Positions 1 through 5,549 of a stretch of 7,061 nucleotides of DNA are shown one piece after another. Source of the DNA: Candidatus Saccharimonadota bacterium (GTDB lineage: Bacteria; Patescibacteriota; Saccharimonadia; CAILAD01; BJGX01). The number at the start of each line of letters is the position of its first letter. Position 1 is the first letter of the stretch. The notes beneath the pieces are model-generated. The model had not been told where the DNA came from, made no database searches, and worked only from the letters and a program-made list of their open reading frames with translations. Where the stretch lies: NCBI GenBank assembly GCA_013816445.1, contig JACDEK010000044.1:1-7061 (forward strand), written 5' to 3'. The position numbers and the translations under genes are program-made.

Positions 1-107
1 CCCGGTTGTGCGCTAGCACCCGGTTGTACATCAGACCCCCCTACTTGTTGATTGGCAGTATTATCTGCGCCTGGAATTGGAAAAGTGTTATCTTGTGAGT
101 CTTGCAT
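1..107 (-). CDS. N-terminal fragment of an unrecognised protein, cut by the left edge
   Basis: An open frame starts at an ATG (107-105) on the minus strand and runs off the window edge after about 35 codons. The start is supported by an AGGA Shine-Dalgarno-like element (115-112) four bases upstream and an extended -10 element just before it. The visible peptide begins MQDSQDNTFPIPGADN and is rich in Gln, Asn, Asp, Gly and Pro, with no hydrophobic stretch. It contains two QPG units spaced six residues apart, encoded by two copies of CCCGGTTGT (1-9 and 19-27), so a disordered, possibly repetitive N-terminal tail is likely. I do not recognise the family, and the functional part lies outside the window. 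It is divergent from the Mur ligase gene. Confidence 0.6.
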   Translation of the reverse strand, partial: MQDSQDNTFPIPGADNTANQQVGGSDVQPGASAQP

Positions 108-110
108 ATT

Positions 111-122
111 TTCCTATAGGAA
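111..122. repeat. 12-bp perfect palindrome in the divergent intergenic region
   Basis: TTCCTATAGGAA is a perfect inverted repeat with no spacer. It covers the Shine-Dalgarno element and the expected transcription start of the left-edge gene, so it could be an operator. A palindrome this short can also arise by chance. Confidence 0.4.
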
Positions 123-123
123 T

Positions 124-132
124 AGTATACCA
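124..132 (-). promoter_or_regulatory. Extended -10 promoter for the left-edge gene
   Basis: Read on the minus strand this is TG-G-TATACT, an extended -10 element. It predicts a transcript start near 117 and a leader of about 10 bases carrying the AGGA element. I see no convincing -35 hexamer, which is common with TGn-type promoters. Confidence 0.45.
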
Positions 133-191
133 ATACCATTACAAAATGGCTACGCTTAATTGAGTAAAAATATCATTAATATTCAAAGCAG

Positions 192-200
192 TGGTAAAAT
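192..200 (+). promoter_or_regulatory. Extended -10 promoter of murE, leaderless arrangement
   Basis: TG-G-TAAAAT ends only six bases before the murE ATG at 207. A transcript starting at the usual distance from a -10 box would begin at or beside the A of the start codon. No Shine-Dalgarno sequence lies upstream of the ATG, which agrees with a leaderless mRNA. No good -35 hexamer is visible. Confidence 0.5.
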
Positions 201-206
201 ATAGCA

Positions 207-1532
207 ATGAAACTAATTAAGCATGGTGTGCGAAAAATACTACCCAAGAGCCTTCTTGATAGCTATCATTTTCCAGAGGCGATTCGTGCAGCTCGCAAAA
301 ATGGTAACCCAGCAGATAGTATGGTCATAATCGGATTTGTTGGTAGCAAAGGCAAAACAACCAGTGCAAATTTACTATGGAGTGTACTACATGCCACAGG
401 TATTAAAGCCGGTCAGATAGGTACGGCCAATATTAGAATCGGCGAAAAAGAAGAGCTCAATAAGTGGCATATGACCATGCCAGGCGCGCCACGTTTACAA
501 AAAATTCTTTCTCAGATGAAAAAGGCTGGCTGTACGCATGTGGTTATGGAGGTTCCATCGGAAGGCCAAACTCAGTGGCGTCACGTTGGGATAAACTTTG
601 ATATGCTGGTTTTTACAAATGTAGAAAGAGAAATTATGGCAGCGCACCGAAACAGCATGACGGTTTTACATCAGCACAACAAAAGAGTATTTAGTGCTAC
701 CAGCAAAGCAAGACGTAAGCTCATAATGGGCAAAATTATTGAAAAAGTTATAGTTGCCAATAGTGATCAGCCAGATGCAGAGGCTTATATGAGCTTTGCT
801 GTCGATAGAAAAGTTACGTTCAGTACCAAAAGGCCCAGTGATTTTTGGGCCAAAAATATTACTGTGAACACTCACGGTACTCAGTTTGATATTAATCAAA
901 CAACCTACCATATTAATTTAGTCGGAGAGGTAAATGCTATCAATTCTGCAGGTGTGGTTGCGGCCGCATCTACTCTTGGTATTAGCGATAAACACATTCA
1001 AGCCGGGCTTAATCAGATCAAAACCATCCCTGGACGCATGGAGCCAATCGACGAGGGTCAAAGCTTTACTGTCTTTGTTGACTATGCTCACGAGCCAGCT
1101 GGTATGACAGCACTTATGAAAACCGGCCAAGATTTATTACAAAAAGATAATAAAATGATTGTACTCTTTGGAGGTCAAGGTGGTGGGCGCGATAGCGAAA
1201 AGCGAGCTGAGCTCGGTAAAATTACCGGAAAGCTTGCAGATCAAATTATAGTTACTGACGATGACCCATACGATGACGACCCTATGCAGATCATAGAAGA
1301 TATTGCAGTTGGTGCCGAAGAATCTGGCAAGAAACGTGGTAAGAACCTGTGGCTTATTCAAGATAGACGCCAAGGTATACATAAAGCCCTAGAACTCGCT
1401 CAGCCAGATGATATTGTGTTTATTGCTTGCAAAGGAGCTGACCAGCTTATGATGCTTACGGGTGGCACGTCAATAAAGTGGGACGACCGCACCGTTACTC
1501 GCGAAGAACTCAAAAAGCTACTCCAGAAGTGA
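207..1532 (+). CDS. murE: MurE-type Mur ligase (UDP-MurNAc-tripeptide synthetase family), lacking the usual N-terminal domain
   Basis: This is a cytoplasmic ATP-dependent amide ligase that should add the third amino acid of the peptidoglycan stem peptide to UDP-MurNAc-dipeptide. In order, the 441-residue protein shows the P-loop G46-S-K-G-K50-T-T, a TMPG segment near 90-93, the strand HVVMEV (111-116), FTN (136-138), the domain-3 entry GEVNAIN (240-246), PGRME (275-279), VDYAHEP (291-297), GGRDSEKR (326-333), DDP (352-354), DRR (386-388) and a CKGAD segment near 408-412. Full-length MurE is usually near 490 residues; here the substrate-binding N-terminal domain is reduced to about 38 residues. 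The usual HLD.H motif after FTN reads REIMAAH, and the DNPR signature of diaminopimelate-adding enzymes is replaced by DDPY, so the added amino acid cannot be read off. It overlaps the next minus-strand gene by 15 bases, tail to tail. Family assignment is firm; exact substrate is not. Confidence 0.88.
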   Translation: MKLIKHGVRKILPKSLLDSYHFPEAIRAARKNGNPADSMVIIGFVGSKGKTTSANLLWSVLHATGIKAGQIGTANIRIGEKEELNKWHMTMPGAPRLQKILSQMKKAGCTHVVMEVPSEGQTQWRHVGINFDMLVFTNVEREIMAAHRNSMTVLHQHNKRVFSATSKARRKLIMGKIIEKVIVANSDQPDAEAYMSFAVDRKVTFSTKRPSDFWAKNITVNTHGTQFDINQTTYHINLVGEVNAINSAGVVAAASTLGISDKHIQAGLNQIKTIPGRMEPIDEGQSFTVFVDYAHEPAGMTALMKTGQDLLQKDNKMIVLFGGQGGGRDSEKRAELGKITGKLADQIIVTDDDPYDDDPMQIIEDIAVGAEESGKKRGKNLWLIQDRRQGIHKALELAQPDDIVFIACKGADQLMMLTGGTSIKWDDRTVTREELKKLLQK

Positions 1533-1784
1533 AATTACCTGAAAGCCGTGTGTATCGATATCTTTTTTACTCCAATAAACTGAATCTTTAGTTTTACCAA
1601 TATATCCAACCGTTTTTGTTGTTTCCCTACCGGTGTATTCTCTTATATCTGGATCCCATTCTTGAAAAATGAGAGTATCGCCTTCCGTAATTTTCCAGTC
1701 AGCAAGTCGAAGGTCGTATGTTTTTCGTCCATCTCGAATAAGCTGAAATGATTCAGGCCATATTTTTTTCTTAATAATTGCCAT
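1518..1784 (-). CDS. DUF3850 / ASCH-like small protein
   Basis: An 88-residue protein with the DUF3850 pattern: an N-terminal KIWPESF segment (7-13), RDGRKTYDLR (17-26), an acidic turn and GD (35-36), a long W-D-P loop, YTGRE (50-54), and a closing strand GFQVISLL. DUF3850 belongs to the ASCH/PUA-like superfamily, whose members often bind RNA or modified nucleotides; the actual role here is unknown. The ATG shares one base with the TAA of trhO (TAATG), and there is no strong Shine-Dalgarno of its own, so it is probably translated by coupling and works with or alongside TrhO. Its last 15 bases overlap the end of murE on the opposite strand, and I see no terminator hairpin behind it. Confidence 0.8.
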   Translation of the reverse strand: MAIIKKKIWPESFQLIRDGRKTYDLRLADWKITEGDTLIFQEWDPDIREYTGRETTKTVGYIGKTKDSVYWSKKDIDTHGFQVISLLE

Positions 1785-2653
1785 TATTTCTTTGCAAGCT
1801 CCTTAACAGCAACCGGGCAAAGGCCGGCATGTAATTTTTCACAGTCTTTGCAGCAAATAAATAACTGGTGACAATCTGGCTTAGTACAATCTATATAGCG
1901 ATCACTAGATGTATGACAGTGCGCACATGTACCTAGAACATTCTGACCAGAAGGTGTGTCGGTATTTGTAACCATTCTGTCATCAAAAACAAAGTTTTTA
2001 CCCACAAAGTGACCATCAGGGTACTGCTCTAAGTATTTTACAATGCCGCCTTCAAGCTGATATACATCTTCAAAACCCTCTTCAGCAAGCAAGGCTGTGG
2101 CCTTTTCACACCTAATACCACCAGTACAATATGTCACCACCTTCTTATCTTTATTTATTTTAAGATTCTTAACTTTTTCTGGCAGCTCAAAAAACTTAGT
2201 AGTGTCTGGCTGTACTGCTCCTTCAAACCTCCCTACCTCATACTCGTAATTATTACGCATATCTACTACAACCATATCTTTATTGTTCTCAAATAACTCA
2301 TGAAGTTCTTGGGGCTTTAGATATTTACCAGTTTTTTTCATATCTACTTTTTTACCGAGTGTTACAATCTCAGATCGATACTTAACAATCATTTTTGGAA
2401 ATGGCATTTTACCTGCCGAGCTGCGTTTAAAAACAATGTCAGAAAATAACGGATGAGCATCCATATAGCTTGTATATTGTTTGAGTTGAGCACTAGTGCC
2501 AGCTACCGTACCATTTATACCCTCTTCGGCAATCAATATACGGCCTTTCAAGCCAATGCCATCACATACTAGCTTGTGCTGCAAAACCTCAAAGACCGGG
2601 TCTTTGATATTTACAAATTTATAATACAGTAAAACAGATATAGTTGAGCTCAT
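1784..2653 (-). CDS. trhO: tRNA uridine(34) hydroxylase TrhO (YceA/UPF0176 rhodanese family)
   Basis: TrhO uses oxygen to form 5-hydroxyuridine at wobble position 34 of certain tRNAs, a step toward cmo5U/mo5U. The 289-residue length is in the family range. Residues 1-95 form the UPF0176 N-terminal domain (LLYYKF near 8-13, AEEGINGTV at 42-50). Residues about 115-215 are the rhodanese domain, with VDMRNNYEYEVGRF (130-143) and the active-site loop Y-C176-T-G-G-I-R-C182-E-K-A. The C-terminal tail is Cys-rich (C243, C246, C256, C261, C267, C268, C271, C279), resembling a metal-binding segment. The ATG at 2653-2651 lies eight bases after a perfect -10 box and lacks a Shine-Dalgarno, so the mRNA may be leaderless. 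It is followed by the DUF3850 gene with a one-base overlap and is divergent from pyrH. Confidence 0.95.
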   Translation of the reverse strand: MSSTISVLLYYKFVNIKDPVFEVLQHKLVCDGIGLKGRILIAEEGINGTVAGTSAQLKQYTSYMDAHPLFSDIVFKRSSAGKMPFPKMIVKYRSEIVTLGKKVDMKKTGKYLKPQELHELFENNKDMVVVDMRNNYEYEVGRFEGAVQPDTTKFFELPEKVKNLKINKDKKVVTYCTGGIRCEKATALLAEEGFEDVYQLEGGIVKYLEQYPDGHFVGKNFVFDDRMVTNTDTPSGQNVLGTCAHCHTSSDRYIDCTKPDCHQLFICCKDCEKLHAGLCPVAVKELAKK

Positions 2654-2661
2654 TAAGTAAA

Positions 2662-2690
2662 ATTATATCTGAAAAATTAGTATTTTTCTA
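2662..2690 (-). promoter_or_regulatory. Promoter of the trhO-DUF3850 operon, near-leaderless
   Basis: The minus strand carries a perfect TATAAT (2667-2662) with TAGAAA (2690-2685; 4 of 6 matches to TTGACA) 17 bases upstream. The transcript should start within about two bases of the trhO ATG. Confidence 0.6.
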
Positions 2691-2708
2691 GCATTAGCGC
2701 TAAATGCT
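2690..2708. repeat. Imperfect palindrome between the divergent trhO and pyrH promoters
   Basis: AGCATT (2690-2695) and AATGCT (2703-2708) are inverted arms around AGCGCT plus one extra A. The core TTAGCGCTAA (2694-2703) is perfectly palindromic. It touches the -35 region of trhO and lies just upstream of the pyrH -35, so a shared operator is conceivable. No regulator is identifiable. Confidence 0.4.
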
Positions 2709-2711
2709 TAC

Positions 2712-2740
2712 TTGCAAAATACCGCTATTTATGATAAAAA
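2712..2740 (+). promoter_or_regulatory. pyrH promoter
   Basis: TTGCAA (2712-2717), a 17-base spacer and TAAAAA (2735-2740) preceded by TG-A form a reasonable sigma70-type promoter with an extended -10. The predicted start near 2747 gives a leader of about 33 bases containing the GAGGAG ribosome-binding site (2770-2775). Confidence 0.5.
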
Positions 2741-2779
2741 CAGTATCAGTGTCTATCCAAAACGAATCTGAGGAGAATC

Positions 2780-3634
2780 GTGACAAGTACGTTACAAACC
2801 GAGGAAAAATTCTCGAGAATTTTGCTCAAACTGTCAGGTGAAGCTCTGGCGCAAGATAATGATGATCTTGTACAAGAGATCATGACGATCATCAGCGAAG
2901 TGCTTTCACCAACGGCCACCGACGAGCAATTCAAACAGCTCGCGGCAAGAATCTCGCTCACACTTGCAAAGCGACGCATGGGGCTCAACTACGAGACATT
3001 GTTATTTCTTGCTACAGAGGTGGTTGAGTTGCGCAAGAAATACAACACCGAGGTTGCCATTGTCATTGGTGGTGGTAACTTTTGGCGCGGGGCCAAGGGT
3101 GCGATGTCTGGCATGAACCGAGTCAGAGCTGACTACATGGGCATGCTCGCGACCGTCATCAATTCTCTGGCTTTCAAAGACACACTGCAACGCCTCGACC
3201 AAGATACGCGAGTACAAAGTGCTATCAAGATGGATGAGGTATGCGAGCCAGTTATTATCGACCGCGCCAAACGGCATCTTGAAAAGGGCCGGGTAGTGAT
3301 CTTTGCGGCTGGCACAGGACACGCATACTTCACAACCGACACCACTGCAATTCTTCGAGCCATCGAAGTTGATGCCCAAGTGGTGTGTGCAGGTAAAAAT
3401 GACATTGAAGGCCTGTACACTGCAGACCCCAAGCTTGACCCAAATGCCACTCTCATTGATGAAACAACCCACATGTTTGCCATCATGAACGAATTAGGTG
3501 CCTTTGACACCACCGCACATAGCTTGGCGCACGATAACGGTCTCCCCGTGATTGCCTACGACCTGATGGGTCACGGTAATCTCGAGAAAATCATTCTGCG
3601 CCAGCCGGTTGGTACACTGCTAACTGCAGCCTAA
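2780..3634 (+). CDS. pyrH: UMP kinase PyrH with an extra segment near the N-terminus
   Basis: PyrH phosphorylates UMP to UDP with ATP in the cytoplasm, feeding RNA, DNA and sugar-nucleotide synthesis. The GTG start is chosen because GAGGAG lies four bases upstream. Amino-acid-kinase signatures are clear: RILLKLSGEAL (13-23), VIGGGNFWRG (95-104), MNRVRADYMGMLATVINSLA (112-131), GTGHAYFTTD (178-187), GLYTADP (211-217) and a closing GTLL. The protein has 284 residues against the usual 235-245. The excess is an insertion of roughly 40 residues (about 25-67) between SGEAL and the GLNYETL strand-helix, where normal enzymes have a short loop. The insert is charged and looks helical (EIMTIISEVL, QLAARISLTLAKRR). 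The gene is visibly more GC-rich than the minus-strand genes around it. It stands alone, with its own promoter and terminator. Confidence 0.95.
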   Translation: MTSTLQTEEKFSRILLKLSGEALAQDNDDLVQEIMTIISEVLSPTATDEQFKQLAARISLTLAKRRMGLNYETLLFLATEVVELRKKYNTEVAIVIGGGNFWRGAKGAMSGMNRVRADYMGMLATVINSLAFKDTLQRLDQDTRVQSAIKMDEVCEPVIIDRAKRHLEKGRVVIFAAGTGHAYFTTDTTAILRAIEVDAQVVCAGKNDIEGLYTADPKLDPNATLIDETTHMFAIMNELGAFDTTAHSLAHDNGLPVIAYDLMGHGNLEKIILRQPVGTLLTAA

Positions 3635-3642
3635 AATACCTT

Positions 3643-3674
3643 ACCGCTTACAATACTCTTGTAAGCGGTTTTTT
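3643..3674 (+). terminator. Rho-independent terminator of pyrH
   Basis: An 11-bp perfect stem (ACCGCTTACAA 3643-3653, TTGTAAGCGGT 3659-3669) with loop TACTC is followed by a T6 tract (3669-3674), nine bases after the pyrH stop. Read from the other strand, the same hairpin follows the end of the membrane-protein gene but with only a weak T-rich tail (GGTATTTTAG), so it may also act partly in that direction. Confidence 0.9.
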
Positions 3675-3685
3675 AATGTTTATTT

Positions 3686-4106
3686 TTAAACACCAATTAT
3701 AAGACCTAGTATCATAGCACCAAGCCAGGCAACTTGTGAAAGAGTAATAGACAGTAGTGACCAAATAGCCAACTTCTTTGAAAGCCCACTAAATTTTTGT
3801 ACTTTTTGCTGCATCATCGCTTTTCTTACGTAGTGAAGATTCAAGCCATTATATATTATAATTAGCACAAACAGCATTTTTATACGTACAAGTGGATTAG
3901 TTATATCGGGGCGCAATACAATACCAGTTAGTATTAAACCAGCCAGCCCTGCCCAGATGAGTTTCTGAGCAACTCCGCTCACATCAATCATCTGACTTTT
4001 GGTTTTTTTACCAAATGCCCACAGTAAACCATAAAAATCTACAAACATTACACTACCATAGGCAACAATAAGAGATAACAAGTGAAGAAAAAACTATGAC
4101 TTTCAT
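3686..4106 (-). CDS. Four-helix membrane protein with an apparent one-base frameshift near its start
   Basis: The long open frame covers 4093-3686 and has no good start: a TAG precedes it, and the first candidates are a TTG (4081) inside the first helix and an internal ATG (4048). In another frame an ATG (4106-4104) overlaps the preceding gene's TGA as ATGA, the usual coupled start. If one T is removed from the T6 tract (4093-4088), that ATG joins the frame and gives MKVIVFLHLLSLIVAYGS, a natural membrane N-terminus and a protein of 139 residues. Helices then follow at roughly 40-57, 66-82 and 104-129 (TTG-based numbering), separated by short Lys-rich loops. As written, the ATG frame stops after 17 codons. 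I do not recognise the family. Sequencing or assembly error, a real mutation, or slippage on the T run could each explain it. It is last in the block. Confidence 0.7.
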
Positions 4107-4495
4107 TTTTTAGCTAGATACTTTTTGAGGGGTTTCCAATAATAATCAACCCACCCTTGCTCTACATCTTTTACCATACTCTCAGGCACACGGACTTGTG
4201 TAAATACTAATTCACAGTCATCATCTACATCTTTCAGTTCAAAAGTAGCCTCAGACCACTCACCTTCTGGCCAATCACTAGCTCGCCACTTTTGGACAAT
4301 TTTTGTACCTGGCTCAAGCACAATATTTTCACCCTCAATATATTCGTCCCAGGCCGTAATCTTACCACCTACAGTATTATCTATATTGGCGGCTGCTCCA
4401 GTAAATTCAGCATGTTGTTTACTACTCATTAGCGCGTCATAGACCTGCTGTGCACTTGCTCCTTCAAATTTTTCTGTTTGCTTAATCTCTGCCAT
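4103..4495 (-). CDS. SRPBCC / AHSA1-like domain protein
   Basis: A 130-residue single-domain protein of the START-like SRPBCC superfamily, closest in pattern to the Hsp90-activator AHSA1 C-terminal type. Visible features are an N-terminal strand and helix (SAQQVYDALM 14-23), GGKITAWDEYIEG (43-55), a strand ending in VQKWR (67-71), DWPEGEWS (74-81), the strand CELVFTQ (94-100), VP, and a closing helix GWVDYYWKPLKKYL (114-127). Such domains bind hydrophobic ligands or partner proteins; the ligand here is unknown. A strong GGAGG (4505-4501) sits five bases before the ATG. Its TGA overlaps a downstream ATG as ATGA, which ties it to the membrane protein that follows. No signal peptide is present, so it should be cytoplasmic. 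Confidence 0.85.
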   Translation of the reverse strand: MAEIKQTEKFEGASAQQVYDALMSSKQHAEFTGAAANIDNTVGGKITAWDEYIEGENIVLEPGTKIVQKWRASDWPEGEWSEATFELKDVDDDCELVFTQVRVPESMVKDVEQGWVDYYWKPLKKYLAKK

Positions 4496-4500
4496 TATAA

Positions 4501-4528
4501 CCTCCGCTTATTTATACTCACAATTATA
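4501..4528 (-). promoter_or_regulatory. Possible internal promoter and strong ribosome-binding site for the SRPBCC gene
   Basis: The minus strand has a perfect TATAAT (4528-4523) in the 47-base gap after the thioredoxin-like gene, and GGAGG at 4505-4501. The predicted start near 4516 gives a leader of about 20 bases. No convincing -35 is visible, so read-through from upstream remains possible. Confidence 0.4.
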
Positions 4529-4542
4529 CTCTCTTTACAAAG

Positions 4543-5016
4543 TTATTTGGTTAGGGCAATCACTTCACTCACATCTTCTGACCCAGACCAGCGATTAATC
4601 ATTGTGCCCTGAGCATCTACTTGAACAAAAGTATTCTCAAATGGAACAGTATATTTCTTACGTAATAAAGCATTTTTATCATAATCAACACTCATTACTG
4701 TAAAATTATCAGGCAACTTAGTATTCTTAAAATCTTTATCTAATTGTTTACTAGTAGCCGACCATTTTGCATTAAAAAACAATACCACTTTACCATCAGT
4801 TGCTAAAATAAATTTTGCAGGATCATACTGCTCATAAGTTCCTTGTCTTTTTACTACCTTTTCTTGATTTGGTTCGGCTGAATTTTGTTGCTGACTGGCT
4901 TGCTGAGTAGCTTGGGGATTTTTTTTCACAACCCACTTCTTATAACCAAAGTAGCCGCCTCCAGCAAGCAAGCCGATACCAAGTATAACTACAAAAATAA
5001 TGAGTACTTTCTTCAA
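4543..5016 (-). CDS. Membrane-anchored thioredoxin-fold protein without catalytic cysteines
   Basis: A 157-residue protein starting at TTG, three bases after the stop of the preceding gene; no in-frame ATG occurs before the fold, so TTG is the plausible start. Residues 1-22 form a signal-anchor helix (MKK, then a long hydrophobic run), followed by a Gln-, Asn- and Lys-rich linker (about 26-58). The thioredoxin fold covers about 62-157: VVLFFNAKWSATSKQLDKDF (77-96), VDYDKN (110-115), KKYTVP (120-125), TFVQVDAQG (129-137). The CxxC site that should follow the Trp reads S86-A-T-S89, and the whole protein contains no cysteine. The residue before TFV is Asn rather than the usual cis-Pro. It therefore cannot do thiol-disulfide chemistry and is more likely a binding or structural module outside the membrane. 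Confidence 0.85.
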   Translation of the reverse strand: MKKVLIIFVVILGIGLLAGGGYFGYKKWVVKKNPQATQQASQQQNSAEPNQEKVVKRQGTYEQYDPAKFILATDGKVVLFFNAKWSATSKQLDKDFKNTKLPDNFTVMSVDYDKNALLRKKYTVPFENTFVQVDAQGTMINRWSGSEDVSEVIALTK

Positions 5017-5019
5017 AGC

Positions 5020-5478
5020 TTATTTTCCAGAGAGTCGAGACGTTAATAGTACTTTTAAAAGTACTACAATCACGAGAATTGCCACCAGCCACAGATCGAG
5101 TGTACGTGTTAATGCTTGTATAGTAATGGCGATTGCCAAGATACTGACAACCGATAAATACATAAATCTTTCCACTAAGGGCATTTCGGGGTGATTTTTT
5201 TGCTGTTTGAGCTTACGCCAGTGCACAACAATAAATGCAAACACAGCAAGCATAAATACGGCAAGTAACACAAACTGAAGCACCACAGTTGAGGCAGAGT
5301 ACAGCGGCACCATAAAAAACAATCCAAGTGCAAAGATAATCAATCCAATCAATACTTCACTACCAAAACGGTGTTGAGTGAAGACATCATCTTCAGGAAT
5401 ATGCACAACTTTTTGAGCATGTTGGTGTTGATTATTATGTTTTTTGGCTTCGTGTTTTTTATGACTGGCTTTACTCAA
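5020..5478 (-). CDS. Four-helix membrane protein with a His/Lys-rich N-terminal tail
   Basis: A 152-residue protein of no family I recognise. The first 36 residues are hydrophilic and rich in His, Lys and Gln (seven His in the first 26), followed by four hydrophobic segments at about 42-60, 64-87, 105-123 and 128-146. A basic loop (WRKLKQQKNH, 87-96) separates helices 2 and 3, which places that loop and both ends on the cytoplasmic side by the positive-inside rule. The TTG start (5478-5476) is the only start at the beginning of the open frame and has AGGA ten bases upstream. The gene opens the minus-strand block, with the thioredoxin-like gene only three bases downstream, so the two are almost certainly co-transcribed. 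The His-rich tail could bind metal, but this is speculation. Confidence 0.75.
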   Translation of the reverse strand: MSKASHKKHEAKKHNNQHQHAQKVVHIPEDDVFTQHRFGSEVLIGLIIFALGLFFMVPLYSASTVVLQFVLLAVFMLAVFAFIVVHWRKLKQQKNHPEMPLVERFMYLSVVSILAIAITIQALTRTLDLWLVAILVIVVLLKVLLTSRLSGK

Positions 5479-5505
5479 CTAATAAATTTCCTGTTTATAG
5501 GTTAA

Positions 5506-5514
5506 ATTGTATCA
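5506..5514 (-). promoter_or_regulatory. Extended -10 promoter for the 5478-3686 block
   Basis: The minus strand reads TG-A-TACAAT, with TTAAGA (5533-5528; 4 of 6 matches to TTGACA) 16 bases upstream. It predicts a start near 5499 and a leader of about 20 bases that includes AGGA. It lies back to back with the gmk promoter. Confidence 0.5.
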
Positions 5515-5549
5515 TACCTAACTAAGTTCTTAATATACAGAAGATATGC

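Noticed and set aside
1530..1532. UGA read as glycine (alternative code of Gracilibacteria/Absconditabacteria)
   Set aside because: murE ends at this UGA at its normal family end, and read-through adds only an unrelated tail. The SRPBCC and alpha-CTD-like genes also end sensibly at UGA.
3002..3472. Long minus-strand open frames opposite pyrH (also 3133-3513)
   Set aside because: They lie entirely antisense to a well-supported UMP kinase and show no recognisable domain. The GC-rich codons of pyrH make stop codons rare in the shadow frames.
3643..3674. The inverted repeat after pyrH as a mobile-element end or CRISPR-like repeat
   Set aside because: It occurs once, has a T tract and sits directly after a stop codon, which fits an ordinary terminator.
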